Source: Eupeodes corollae
Lineage: Eukaryota; Arthropoda; Insecta; Diptera; Syrphidae
Direction: 5' to 3'
Assembly: GCF_945859685.1 (NCBI RefSeq)
Contig: NC_079147.1
Location: forward strand, 135,060,645-135,124,644
Length of the DNA stretch: 64,000 bases
Below the pieces are notes generated by a model. That model searched no databases, was not told the origin of the DNA, and saw nothing but the letters and a program-made list of their open reading frames with translations. Below, one piece after another: positions 23,561-35,368 of the stretch. Every line of letters begins with the position of its first letter. Within the stretch, counting starts at the first letter, position 1. The position numbers and the translations under genes are program-made.

Positions 23561-26155
23561 ATGGGATTGATGATGTTATTTGGTATTTATGATACTCGGC
23601 CACTTTGTTGGCTTTTTGCAAAATTTTGTATCATGCCGAAGGGGAAGCTTAACTTAACATCCAGCTATGATGGTGGCGATGAAGGAGTTTTTTTTCGGTA
23701 TTATTTTGTTTTATTTTTGTTCAACAAGCAGCAATGCTATCTCCTGTTGTGTATTTTGGTATTCTTTTTGTAAATCTGCAATTATATAAGAAAAAGACGA
23801 TATCATTAATGTGCTGTCCTTTGTTAATGGTGTCATTAAATAAAAACTTTTAATGACTCATTAGGGAAGCATTGTCATATTGTTTTTTTTTTTTCTTTTT
23901 GGGCAAATGGCCAAAACGACAATATTTCTTTTTACATTTTGTTGCTAACGCTAAGTGGGCTTTTAAACTGAGCTCTGAACATCATCGTGGAGGTACATAT
24001 AGAATTAATTTTTCTAGCACCATCAAATATTATCACTTTGAGCATTGTTTATAGGTGGAATCGTTTTTGATGGGTAAATTATTTAGAGCAAATCTTAAAG
24101 TTTTTATTCTTGTTTTTTATTACTTAACTACCTTTTTTGTTCTTTTTAAACCAAGGCAGTTTTATAAAGATAGTAGATACCTTAATGTTTTAAAACTAAG
24201 GCATGCAATAATGATTTTGATCTCAATTTTCAAAAACCAGTATTTTAGAACATGGAATAATGTAGCAATATGATAAACACTACCTGGAAAAGCTTTAAGA
24301 AAGTAATTGATATTATTTCTTCAAAAAAGAATATTTTTTTTGACTAAATAATGTTTTTGTTTTCGAGACATTGAATTATCAATTTTTATATAATTTACTA
24401 TAGGAAAGCCCATCTAAGTGATTGAGAAGCCAGGGATTAGAATAGTTTTCACAACGCATCCCAATCATTTACATTTTCAAAGAATATCAATAAATTACAT
24501 TTTCAAAACTTCTGGTGAATTATAGAAGCTAAGCTAAGAACCATAATTCTCAATATGAGTCCTTAAACCTAAGGACGCTAGTTAACTTGTTAACTTTAGG
24601 TGAATCCCTTACGCTTCAACCAAGGAAAAGCGAACAAGTCATTCAATGCAACCAAGACAAACCCCACTTTACCCAAAACGTCCTTCTTTCAAAACTGTGC
24701 TTTTACTGTGTGTTTCCTTGCCCTTTCTCCTCTTCTCTTGTTTCTTTCCAATTCTAGAATTAGGTTGGATCTTTATGTTACACGACCCGTGATCAGCGAT
24801 TAGGGCGATTGTTAGGCCGTTTGCTGTTGCAGGTTCTTGCGTTTGAGCTGGTAAAGCAACAAGTTAAAGAACAAAATGTAGAAATACCTTTATCTCATAC
24901 TAATGGAGCTTTGAAATATGGGCCTCCAACTAATATCTTTGACACTATTTTTAAGTAGTGCTATGACTGTGAAGCACATTATTTAAAGCCACTAAAACGG
25001 TAAGTATTTTACTTTTAAAGAACGCTTTTTTTTCATACAGCAAGCAAAAACTCTCAAAGTAACTCTGCCTGTCTTCACACTATTTAACCACAAAACATTG
25101 GTACATAGATAAGAATAGTCTGAAGAACAAAATAAGCTTGTCCAAATATTAATCTTGCGCAGGAGAAATCGCGGGCACCATCATTATTTTATGTATAGAA
25201 GTGTGAATAACAATATATAATATTTTGAACTGAAAACTTAAGGAAGTTAGTTAATAAAAACAACCAGAAAACACCGCAAACGAACAAAACGTCATACAAA
25301 ACATGATTAATACAAATAACTCTACTTAAATACTCTGCACTGCACATCATAAACTCATAAGATAGTTGTTCTATTTTAAGATGCTGCTGGCAATATAATA
25401 TATGTGTGCCTGTTGTAGATGATGTTGTTTATTTTTGCATTGTATAATTTTTCACAAAAAACATTATAATGTCCCTCACTAACACACAAACAAAACAAGA
25501 TTCCACAACATCCTTTGCAAAAAAAGAGCCTAACATAACCGGGACGCAGACTATTTGACACACTTAAAACATCTTTTGATCTCTTCTTGGAAACAGCACA
25601 CGTGTTGGTTATAGGGCTCACTTTCGCACATGATATACTTCAGCTAAAATTTTTGAAACACATACCAACATATGTCTAAATGTATGTAAATAGATAGACG
25701 AAAAATAAAAACGATTTCAAAATCTTGAATTCTTTTAATTAAAGGTACCTACTAGTCATCTCTGCCAATCAAACCTTCAGCTTCTCATAAAACACCTCAC
25801 AACAGAATTTTAAGAATCCTCTCTTCAAAGTCCTTGAGCTAGTTTTGAAAACATTTACAAGATCTTATAGTAGAGAATAGCTGAACCAAAAACAGAGTTA
25901 GACGTGAATTTGATTATCTTTATCTTTTCTTTTAAGAATATCAAGATGCTTTTTAGGCTTCAAATTTCAACTGTTTTACGGATGACATTACAAAAAAAAA
26001 CATCCCTAATACTTAAGAATTAATGTAAGACTCTCAAAGTAAAGATGACTTGCCTGAAGGATTAAACTTATGTATGTCTAGTCTAGGTTATAATGAGCGT
26101 CAATAAAAAATCTACAGCAAAGACTTAAAGACTCTCGTATTCCATGAGACGTTCT
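23561..26155. other. no recognised gene
   Basis: AT-rich DNA with short frames rich in Phe, Leu and Tyr. A minus-strand frame at 25,376-25,621 has several Cys residues but no domain I can name. Confidence 0.45.
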
Positions 26156-26365
26156 ATTTTTTTTTCACGGGCACTGGCTCTTGCGAGAAATTGACAAATT
26201 CTCCAAAAAGTAATTATTGCCATGAAAAGTGCTTTCTCAAATTAGCCGTTCTGATTCCCTGACACAGGAATGGTTGAGAGTTGTCCATCGCACACAGGAA
26301 TGTTGAGAGTTGTATGTCACTAGGCCCTAGTTCTGAACGAACTGTTGCGCAATAAAATTTATTTT
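26156..26365 (+). mobile_element. tRNA-derived SINE copy, 5'-truncated
   Basis: Starts at the T-run preceding CACGGGCACTGGCTCTTGCG, then AAAGTGCTTTCTCAAATTAG, AGGAATGGTTGAGAGTTG (this block is duplicated locally) and CACTAGGCCCTAGTTCTGAA, ending near GTTGCGCAATAAAATTTATT. The tRNA head is absent. Confidence 0.75.
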
Positions 26366-26645
26366 ATTTATAAATATATCTTTGACAAGACTACCTAATA
26401 TCTTTGGAATGATGGAAAGTTAAGCAAAGCGCTTATAATTTTACTACATTACCGACATTTTCCCCTCTCCAAAGTAAATTCTAGAAGACATTGATTGATT
26501 AAATAGCTCTGTTATTGGAACACATAGTATTTCAGCAGAAATGCAGACTATGGGAATGAAGCCTAAAATGTTTAGTTGTTTTAGTACATCAGCAAGATCA
26601 ACTTTTAAGGATGAAGAATAATTGACAAGGAATAGCTTTAATACC

Positions 26646-26675
26646 CGTAGCATGATGGTTAGTGCGTTGGACTGT
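26646..26675 (+). mobile_element. 5' part of an interrupted SINE: tRNA-like head with A box
   Basis: GTAGCATGATGGTTAGTGCG followed by TTGGACTGT is the D-arm/anticodon side of a tRNA-like head, with an A-box-like TAGCATGATGG at 26,648-26,658. The head resumes at 27,821 with CATGCAAGG after a retrotransposon insertion. Bases 26,661-26,675 are the left target-site duplication. Confidence 0.75.
26661..26675 (+). repeat. 15-bp target-site duplication, left copy
   Basis: AGTGCGTTGGACTGT is repeated at 27,806-27,820, directly after the poly(A) tail of the inserted retrotransposon. Confidence 0.9.
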
Positions 26676-27195
26676 TGCACCTTCCCAGATGGAAAGATTT
26701 CGGGTGTTCGAGCGGGAGTGTTTACGACGCTGTACCGGCTTATATCGAACAGCCGAATCTTCTTATGTGCATTATTATTCAAACGAGGTCCTATACAACG
26801 GGGCTCGAATCAACAGAATTGACAATTTCGTGATAAAACTCGTTCGAGGTCACATTGCAAGAGCTATGTCTTCGACCAACAATTTAATTTTCGGGGCGTT
26901 TTATCCGAACGACGAGTATTTTGAGAGTGCACGCTTGAGCGGCTTCATTCCCCCAGAGGCATTCCTCTTTTTAGATAGATGCGGTCTGATACAGGATAGA
27001 TTGGCAGTTCCGTTAATCTACCACGTCAGACGAAGAACCGTGGATAGGCGACTCCTGTACAATCGGGACGTCATGGCACAAGGCGGAGCAGAGCTCCTTC
27101 GGTTCAGTAGGGCTGTGTCCGAACGGGACCGAACTGATAGGGTGAAGCAGGAGAACCAGTTTTGGTGGCTTCAATCGGCACTTGATATTGGGTAG
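26676..27195 (+). CDS. C-terminal fragment of Jockey-type ORF2 protein
   Basis: An uninterrupted frame reads through from flanking SINE sequence and ends at TAG (27,193-27,195). Key segments are RFRVFERECLRRCTGLYR, RIDNFVIKLVRGHIARAM, FGAFYPNDEYF, IPPEAFLFLDRCGLIQDR and PLIYHVRRR. This arrangement (FER-CLR-C-G-YR, then RIDNF, then PPEAFL and P-IYH) is typical of the region C-terminal to RT in Jockey-clade ORF2. No RT active site or endonuclease remains, so it has no enzymatic role. There is no own start codon within the inserted segment. Confidence 0.8.
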
Positions 27196-27805
27196 TCGGG
27201 ATGGGGCTTTAAGCCTTGGCCGGCTTACATACTTGTTTTATAGTTTTAGGGTTTAGTTTTAAGTAGAATAGGCATGGTGGCACGAAAAAAAAAAATAAAA
27301 AAACAAAAAACAAGAAATTAAAAAAAAAAATTAAAAAAACATTAAAAAAATAAATAAAAATACAAAAAAAAAAAAAAAAAAAAAAAGACAACGAAATATG
27401 AAAAACAAAAATGTTATATAGTTAGATTTGCTGCTGTGGTTGTTCTAGTTTTAAGTAGTTTATAGGTAGAATAGGTAGTTTAAGTTAGTTTTAAGTTTTA
27501 TTTAAGGACCTTATTTTAAGTAGTTTGTAAGTAAAAATAAATAAAAAAGGTTATTGATATTAGTTTTTTCAAAATTTTCTAATAAAAACAAAACAAATAA
27601 AATTTAAATGGAAGTAAAATAGATCTTAAGGCCGAAAGGCATTAGTAATTAGTGTTATAGTTTAGCTTAGAGTGTCCGTATGGGACCATTAAGTTAGTTG
27701 TAAGTTATGGATAATTTAGGCTAGTTTTATGAATTTTTGTCTAGCTTTAAGATAGGTTTAAGATTGAATTAAATAAAAATGAATTTGAAAAAAAAAAAAA
27801 AAAAA
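26676..27805 (+). mobile_element. 5'-truncated Jockey-type retrotransposon with poly(A) tail
   Basis: Contains the last ~170 codons of ORF2, a ~590-bp 3' UTR with repeated AGTTTTAAGTAG-like motifs, and a final A-run (27,788-27,806). It is bracketed by a 15-bp duplication, the product of target-primed reverse transcription. Severe 5' truncation is usual for this class. The coding part has no internal stop, suggesting a relatively recent insertion. It sits in the tRNA-like head of a SINE. Confidence 0.9.
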
Positions 27806-28023
27806 AGTGCGTTGGACTGTCATGCAAGGGGTCTTGGGTTCAATCCCTGCCTGTGCCACGTTAATTTAAAAAAAAAAAAATTTCGCGGGTACTGCCTCTT
27901 GCGAGGAATTGACAAATCCTTCAAGAGCAATTTTTGTCATGAAAAAGTGCTTTCTCAAACTAGCCGTTCGCATTCGGCCTTAATGGCAACAGGAATGGTT
28001 GAGAGTTGTATGTTGCGTGGCAC
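27806..28023 (+). mobile_element. 3' part of the interrupted SINE
   Basis: Opens with the right copy of the duplication (27,806-27,820), then the rest of the tRNA-like head with a good B box GGTTCAATCCC (27,837-27,847), an A-run, CGCGGGTACTGCCTCTTGCG, AAAAGTGCTTTCTCAAACTA and AGGAATGGTTGAGAGTTGTA. The usual CACTAGGCCC block is missing; the foldback element follows at 28,024. A possible tail (CTGTTGCGCCACC) lies beyond that element at about 29,472. Confidence 0.8.
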
Positions 28024-29467
28024 GAGTAAGATAACTTTGGCGACAAGATATAATAACGGTTTTTGGTAGAGGGGCTTGATACAAGCATTTTTTACTATGG
28101 GAGGGGGGGTCTATCTCCCCCCGTTTAGGCGGTAGGACCAATTTAAAAAAATATGTACATTAAATGGAAAAAAAATAATTAAAAAATAACAGTAATACTT
28201 ACAATGAAGTATTAAAACTTTTTTTAAATCCAACATTTTTGTCTATTAGCTTGTTTTTAAATCAAGTTTTGTAAAAAAAATAGTTTTAATGTCAAAATTT
28301 GCGCAAAAAAAGCAAAAAAAGGGTTAAAGTGTAATTTTTCAATACTTCAAGATTAATTACCACTGTTTTTATTTCAGAATTTATTGCTCTTATTTGTTTT
28401 TGATCAAAAACTGAAAATTAGATGGTTTTATGTCTTTCAGTTTTTGAGAAAATCGAAAAAAACCACAACTACTATTTTAATTTAATTCTTTTTTTTTGCT
28501 TGACTGGTCTTATTTTGATAGTAACAATTTTAGGTGCGAGTTTGGTGGTATGCAACAGTGGGGTCTGTAGGGGGGCATGCTGCCCACCTGCAACCCCCCT
28601 GCTTGGATACACAATAGGATTTGGGGTGGGTGCAAGTTCAAGTGCGTGCAAGGTAAGAAGGGAGCAAGGTTCGGTGGGTGCAAGATGATTGATTGATGTA
28701 AAAGAAAGTGTGGGTCTGCAAGTTAAGCACTTCGAACCACTTGACGTTCGCAGTGAACACCTAAAAGGTGTGTTACCGCCAAAACAACCTCGGCTCTTGA
28801 CCATCAATGACGAACTTAACGAACTCCACAGTGACACTAGTACGGACGATGAATTCACTGACGAGACTTACATACCTTCAACACATTGAGAATTGACGTG
28901 ACTCCTGACAGCATGCCCCCCTACAGACCCCACTGTTGCATACCACCAAACTCGCACCTAAAATTGTTACTATCAAAATAAGACCAGTCAAGCAAAAAAA
29001 AAGAATTAAATTAAAATAGTAGTTGTGGTTTTTTTCGATTTTCTCAAAAACTGAAAGACATAAAACCATCTAATTTTCAGTTTTTGATCAAAAACAAATA
29101 AGAGCAATAAATTCTGAAATAAAAACAGTGGTAATTAATCTTGAAGTATTGAAAAATTACACTTTAACCCTTTTTTTGCTTTTTTTGCGCAAATTTTGAC
29201 ATTAAAACTATTTTTTTTACAAAACTTGATTTAAAAACAAGCTAATAGACAAAAATGTTGGCTTTAAAAAAAGGTATAATACTTAATTTTAAGTAGTACC
29301 GTTATTTTTTAATTATTTTTTTTCCATTGAATTTACATATTTTTTTTAATTGGCCCTACCGCCTAAACGGGGGGAGATAGACCCCCCCTCCCATAGTAAA
29401 AAATGCTTGTTTTTAACTGTTCTATACAAATCCGTCATCAAACTTTGTCGCCAAAGTTTTCGTACTC
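28024..29467. mobile_element. foldback element: two 559-bp inverted arms, 326-bp loop
   Basis: Left arm 28,024-28,582 and right arm 28,909-29,467 are reverse complements of equal length. The inner ~350 bases are nearly identical and the outer ~57 bases (GAGTAAGATAACTTTGGCG against GAGTACGAAAACTTTGGCG) clearly diverged. Each arm includes GTTTAGGCGGTAGG and a G-run/C-run block (about 28,101-28,130 and 29,361-29,390). The loop is unique. No transposase is visible, so it would need a partner for movement. A target-site duplication is not evident; SINE-like sequence lies on both sides. Confidence 0.85.
28689..28889 (+). CDS. open frame in the loop of the foldback element
   Basis: A frame of 66 codons (by GTG/TTG or internal start) spans most of the 326-bp loop and stops before the right arm. 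It reads hydrophilic, acidic sequence such as RSEHLKGVLPPKQPRLLTI, NDELNELHSDTSTDDEF and TDETYIPSTH. Codon use is less AT-biased than in the arms. This could be a captured piece of a host or transposase exon, such as an acidic linker. No family is recognised and there is no good start codon. Confidence 0.25.
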   Translation: MIDVKESVGLQVKHFEPLDVRSEHLKGVLPPKQPRLLTINDELNELHSDTSTDDEFTDETYIPSTH

Positions 29468-31789
29468 TCCCCTGTTGCGCCACCCCATTTGATTTTTTGA
29501 ATATATTTAAGATACTCCTTATTTACTTCACCAGTACAGGTAAAATTATAGAAACACCTTGAAACATATTAGCGATTTTATTAGGCTCACAGGAAAAGCT
29601 CTGATTGAAAGTGCTATGTCGCAGGAAAACCTAAATTTTTTGCTTTGAGTTAATAAAATTACAAAACTGATTTGGATTATATTTGAATTAAGATTGAATT
29701 AAATCAACATACCAGACAACCAGAATAGTCAAAAAAGCTCATTGGCCATTTGTGTAATTGTTTTCTTAGTGGTAAAAGAGTCTTTTAAGATCTTGAATTA
29801 ACTATTTTTTCTTAAAACTCTCCATAGGGCGTCAAGTCGATGGGAAGGTTCCAATATGACTCAAACTTTTTCTTTTACAAAATTAAGTTGTTAAGAATAT
29901 TTATACCAAAAAGCAAGCATTCCCATAATAAATAACAAATATTAAAGAGAGCTTGTAAGTAGATGATAATTATCCCGAATCGTGTCACATGAATAAGTTA
30001 ATCACTATATAATCAGATTTTTAGTGCTTGTTTTTGCAATACCGAGTTATAATAGGTATTTCATCTGACATAGGTATATACTTAGTCTATTCTTATCTTA
30101 ACGATAAACAACATGAACTAGCACTGTAGCAGTTCGAGGCTCACAGTCACAGCGTGAAGCACTCGCAATAATAATGTAAGTATAAAAGCGAAAACAGTGA
30201 TTTTAAGTTTATCATCAGGTATGTAGGTATATAATTCTGGCGGCTCTATTGAATTGCTCGTTTGTTAAGGTACAAATCCTTCCAAATCCTTTTATTACTA
30301 AAACGAGTGTATATAGTGTGTTGGTATTCTGCGAATGGTTATAAAATCACTACCCCCTTCACCACCACCCATCCCTCTCACTGATGTTTGCGGGAAGTGG
30401 AAACTGGGAACACATCACGTCATGCACACTGACAACTTGAGTTTAGTTTATGAGAGCACGTGTGCTCTACATCGCGCTTAAGAGTGTGTTCGTTCGTGTT
30501 GTTTATATAAGTTAGGATTAGGCCCGAAATGCCACCAAAGGGATCAGAAGGATAATTGGTTTTGCCCTTTTTTTTACCCCAATGGTTTTGCTTAAAACGA
30601 AATTGTAACTCAACAGGGGTATGAGGCAGACAACAGGCTGTACACAAGCAAATCGAGTGAAAAATTGAAGAAGCCAAACGCGAGGGATGATTACGATTCA
30701 GATTCAGATTCAGCACTCCCCTAGCTCTTTATTATCGAACAAAATAAAAAAAAATAAACCCTGGCTGGTGCTGTTTATTGTCCTTGAGTGGGTGGTGGGC
30801 GTTCTTCGTCTCTTCTCATTCACTCTTGCTGGGTACAAGTTTATATTGTTCCCACAAAAAATAATTTCACTTTCCTGCGGGTATAAAAGGCTTAGCAAGA
30901 TTAAATTCTATGATTTGCTTGTGGCTGTGCTACTATTCCTCACAGGCTTGCCACCACAACACAAGTAGATGTAGAGTGAATGCGTGATAATCGTATAGTT
31001 CGAAGATGTGTGCGATTGAGAGATTCGGTGCTATTTTTACCGCGCTCAAGGTAAAAAACAAAGTGGCAATTTATTTAACACATTAAATGAACTGTTGGGT
31101 TTCCGTGAATTGAAATATGTAAATAGGGTAAAAATGTATTAATATATATTGCGTATAGAGAAAAGGGTATATGGTTTATATGAACTAATACTTGGCAGGT
31201 TTTCCCTTCGCTCGGGATCGTCGATAGATAAATACAAGCGTGTACATCGTTTATTTATCTATAGTATGGGGACAATATGCATTATGCTTCCAATCGATAT
31301 CATAGTTTTTTTTTAGGGAAACAAGGTTTTTTTTTAAACCCAAAGTTTTAACTTATCCGTGGAGAAAATAATATAGAACATTTCCTTCCACGTTTTTCGA
31401 TCACATATTATCCACTTACGAAAGAAGTATGAATGTACAAACATTTCAGATGTTGCAAAATATTTTGTAATATTTCCTGTCAAAACTACGATATTTAGAA
31501 CCATTAGCAAGGAACCAGTAATATTTTACTTAGAGATATTAGCTCAGAAAAACGAATACGATACGTTTGTGAAAAAAAAAAATCAAATTTTTAACAATAA
31601 TGGATCGCAAGTTGAAGGTATGTACGCAAGGTAAAATAAAATATAATACGATGCTAAGAAAAGAATTTCAAAAGTATTATCCAAAACCAACTAAACATTT
31701 TTCATTCGCGCATTTGCAAAGCTCTCTACAATGAAAAATTGAATATTTTTATGAGTCAAATGAATAGGTACAAAAATTTAAATCGTTAT
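29468..31789. other. no recognised gene; two TATA-like promoter candidates
   Basis: First bases (about 29,470-29,495, CTGTTGCGCCACCCC) resemble the SINE 3' end. The stretch 30,120-31,060 is less AT-rich than its neighbours and holds TATA-like sequences at 30,183-30,192 and 30,881-30,890. Overlapping frames at 30,420-30,968 on both strands have no domain. Confidence 0.4.
30881..31050 (+). promoter_or_regulatory. candidate TATA promoter with a short first coding exon
   Basis: GTATAAAAGG (30,881-30,890) is a strong TATA-like box. An ATG at 31,006 opens 15 codons (MCAIERFGAIFTALK) that end at AAG|GTAAAA (31,050/31,051), which could be a donor. No initiator motif is clear, and no downstream exon was found. 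Speculative. Confidence 0.2.
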
Positions 31790-33085
31790 TGAACTGGACT
31801 AAAACCAAGAATCAGTAGAGACATCGACTTTAAATACATTTTATTATACAGATAATAATCCAGAAAATGCAAAGAGGGCTTTCAAGAAAATTGGGAGGTT
31901 GGATATATTGTAATAAAAAAAAAAAAACAATTAATGTTTTTCTTTTTATAATTCAAAGAAACTGAAAAAAAAGTGATCATCTCGAAAATTTTACGAATAA
32001 AAATGGTTTTATCTCCAAAACAATTTTATGCAAGGAAGAATAAATTTTTAAAATCTGGTAAAATTTTGAGAAAAGTCAAATTGACAGTTGTTTTTATAAA
32101 AAATAAAAACGTAAAAAAACATTACCCAAAGTTGGTAAAAATTAAATTTCGACTCATATCTTTCGGAAATTTGTGATTGTGACTTCCAACTTATTTTATC
32201 TTATAAGAAATATTGTTTTCAACATTCGGTAAAAATTTAAAAAAAACCTAATTGACAGTTTTTTACAAAAAATAAAAACTTAAAAAAAAATAAAACAAGT
32301 TAGTAAAAATTGGTTTTCGACTCATATAACATTTCAAAACTTTGAGAAATCGGCTTTAAACTAATTTTATTTTTAAAATTATTGTGAAAAATCGAATTTA
32401 TGGTTTTCTTACAAAAAAATTTAAATACCTAAAAAAATTAACAAAATTAAGTAAAATTTGATGTTCGACTTAAATATCTTTTCAAAAGCTTGAAATTTTG
32501 GCTTGAATCTAATTTTGAGAAATATTGTTTTGAACATTCGATCAAATTTTTTGAAAAATCGAATTTAAAGGATCTTAACAAAAACTAAAAACCTAAAAAA
32601 GAATTTCTAAAAGTTCGTAAAAATTGATTTTCGACTCAAAAGTCTTTTCAAAAATTTAAAATTGGTTTCAAACATAAGTAATGTTTTCGACATTCAGTGA
32701 ATTTTTGATAAAAATTCAACAGTCCGTTTTGTCAGTTCTTACATTTGGTAAAAATTATGTTCGGTTCTCGATATCACGTGAACAATAAAAGGTATTGACT
32801 TCAAACTAATTTCATTCATCTAAGTTGGATTTGTTTATATAAAAATAAAAGATTTTAAGAAATGCTACTAAAATTGGTAAAAATTGGTTACTAAAATAGA
32901 TTTTTAAATTAAACTATTTTATCATATGCAAAATATTGTTATCAATTTTTAATTTTTTTTAGATTGATAACTTTTTTAACAAAACACGAAAACCTACAAA
33001 AGTTTTAAGTAAGACTAATCGACAATCGGAATCTGAAGTTATCAGTGTGAGTCGCATCCCAGAATCTTTTTTAGTTTCGGTATGA
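31790..33085 (+). repeat. satellite-carrying inverted-repeat element, copy C
   Basis: Starts with the family's left-subterminal text (GAGACATCGACTTTAAATAC, ACAGATAATAATCCAGAAAA), then an array of monomers whose anchor TTCGACTCA/TTA lies at 32,148, 32,316, 32,464 and 32,630 (spacing 168, 148, 166). It ends with GAAGTTATCAGTGTGAGTCG and CATCCCAGAATCTTTTTT (33,031-33,072). The terminal TIRs are not evident. Best example of the array in the window. Confidence 0.65.
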
Positions 33086-33220
33086 ATCCTTATATATTTC
33101 AACAAAATTTCGTTGCCCGCTTACTTAATTGCAAATATTAAGAATTCCTTTTTTACTGTGTGTACTAATCTTAATGTTATTTAATAATATTAAGACCAGT
33201 AGTAAGACATGCTTTAAAGA

Positions 33221-35168
33221 AAGTGCAAATTTTAGGCCTCTGTCTAATCTTTTTTATGCGTACTGAGTGAGTAGATACGTCATCATGTTGTTAGGTCCAG
33301 TTATTGGGTCAAAAAATGTTACGATATTTATTTAAATTTCTTTCCAAGATTCTATTCTGTAATTAGTGAAAAGATGCCTTAGGGTCAATTCGTTAACATG
33401 AAGTAAACATATTGCCCACTGTAATTTTCGACATAGTTTTACTTTCATCTCACGATTTACCCTCCCTTTCCAACCATTATTGTTGGCAGTACCATAACAT
33501 CCAATGATAATAATATTTTGTAAATCAAATCCCTTATCTTTAAAGAAATCTTAAATTTAATTGTGGTTCTGTAGGAATTGAAATATGTTTTTCAAGAATC
33601 CGTTTTTGGTAATGAAGCCCATCTTTTCCCCCAGAATATGTATTTCGAGCAAGGATACCATAAAATCAGTTTGGCGAACTGTTTTTTGATTTCAACAAAG
33701 CTCGATTTGTTTTCTTTTATCAATAACAAGAGCAGTGGTATTAGAACTTTTTAGAACTCCAACATCGGACATAAAAGCGATATTTTTCGCGAAATCTTGC
33801 TACGGATGGTAGAGCAAGTAAATTACACTTACGTTATGATTTTGATGGGTCTGATATAGGGGACTGTCACGAATTGTTTTCTGGATTGTTGATCGAACCC
33901 ATTGAAGACGGAAAGTAGTCAAAAGTGCACACTAACAACAACTGAACAAACATTTATTGCACTATATAATCTCTAGTAAAAATTGTAAAGTTGCATGAAA
34001 TATATAAGTCATTTTAACAACGGACATTAGAAATTAGAGTTGGTTACGTATTTTACGTATTTTTCAATACGAAAAATTTAAAATTCTCAATTAGATTTAT
34101 TGATGCTGTATAGCGATCAACCTGTGCTTCCTGTGTAATCTCTGTTTTGAGCATTCTAAAAAAAGGAAAAAAAATTAGTTTTGAAAAAAGTTAACGTAAT
34201 AAAGGTATAATACATATACGAAGCATATACCTCCCATAAAAGAATAGTAAAGTTATGTATCAATTTTTATGTGTTTTGAGCGAATGCAACGATATTTTTT
34301 TTTTCATGTCATAATATGCATTTGTTTCTTTCTACTACTACATAAACAACAGATGGCAAAAGTGAAGAAAGGGTGATAATAATAAAATTATGGTCGTAAA
34401 TATAAAAAAATCAACTTAAGAATTCTCATAAAGTTCATTGATAGCAAACATAACTTTTATGTACATAACCTAATTTATAGCAATAAAAATGTGAACACGA
34501 AATTATGTGACTTTAATTTCAGCATCATACGAGTACTTACTCGTAATTTCTTTTGTGTTTATTTGAAAAAAGCTATATAATGCCATTTTTGTTAGATTTA
34601 TTTGCCTTAATCTCAAAAATCTATGAGCTTTAAGTTTCTCACAAGTAATCCTGCTCTTGATCTGGCTCTTTGGAAAAATTATAGTAAGAAGTGACTGGGA
34701 AAAATTAACGATGAAATTAAATTTATAGTATTAAGCCAACTTGTTTCTTAAAGATCTTCGAAAATTAGTAATTGAAGCCTAAAGTTTTTTTTGTATAGAT
34801 ATTTTTGACGTTTAACAAACTCAGTAGTACTTTTGACAAATTTTTGAAATATAACCTTTGTTAGAAATTAAATAAGTCTGGAGAATTTAAACTGGATTAC
34901 TAAAAAATTGTCAATTGAATTTTGTGTATACAATCTATACGACGTCATAATGTCGAATCGAAACAAAAAAAAAAAAAATCAGAAAGTCTTCATTATTGTT
35001 CTTGATGTTATTTTTCTTAAAAGAAAGTTTATTTGAAGTCAATATTATGTTGACTCTTTCTCGAGAATTAAAAGATGAAGAAATGTATCCCAAACGTACA
35101 AAAGTACATACGTAGGTACGGACTAACACACCCATACAGAAACGTCTCTATAAATCACTTATAATTTT
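33221..35168 (+). repeat. first copy of a ~1.95-kb direct duplication, ending at the gap
   Basis: From AAGTGCAAATTTTAGGCC this matches 35,369-37,328 base for base with scattered substitutions and indels, for example a ~40-bp stretch near 34,690-34,730 absent from the other copy. The copy stops exactly at the N-run (…ATAATTTT). Confidence 0.9.
33560..33910 (+). pseudogene. decayed coding segment, copy 1 (ionotropic-receptor-like?)
   Basis: Matches the segment at 35,708-36,062. It shares NEAHLFPQNMYFEQGYHKIS-type reading, but an extra T near 33,750 shifts the frame (AACTTTTTAGAACTCC). See the second copy for interpretation. Confidence 0.3.
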
Positions 35169-35368
35169 NNNNNNNNNNNNNNNNNNNNNNNNNNNNNNNN
35201 NNNNNNNNNNNNNNNNNNNNNNNNNNNNNNNNNNNNNNNNNNNNNNNNNNNNNNNNNNNNNNNNNNNNNNNNNNNNNNNNNNNNNNNNNNNNNNNNNNNN
35301 NNNNNNNNNNNNNNNNNNNNNNNNNNNNNNNNNNNNNNNNNNNNNNNNNNNNNNNNNNNNNNNNNNNN
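35169..35368. other. assembly gap, 200 N
   Basis: Exactly 200 N, a conventional placeholder size, so true length is unknown. The flanks are the end and the start of the same repeated sequence. Confidence 1.

Noticed and set aside
27209..27391. Phe-rich minus-strand frame
   Set aside because: It is the reverse of A-rich retrotransposon 3' UTR sequence.
27806..27880. Possible tRNA gene because of the B box
   Set aside because: It is the head of a SINE; the acceptor stem does not close and a related body follows in every copy.
28422..29069. The same ~52-residue hydrophobic open frame appears at 28,422 (+) and 28,878-29,069 (-)
   Set aside because: These are the two arms of the foldback element read in opposite directions, not two genes.
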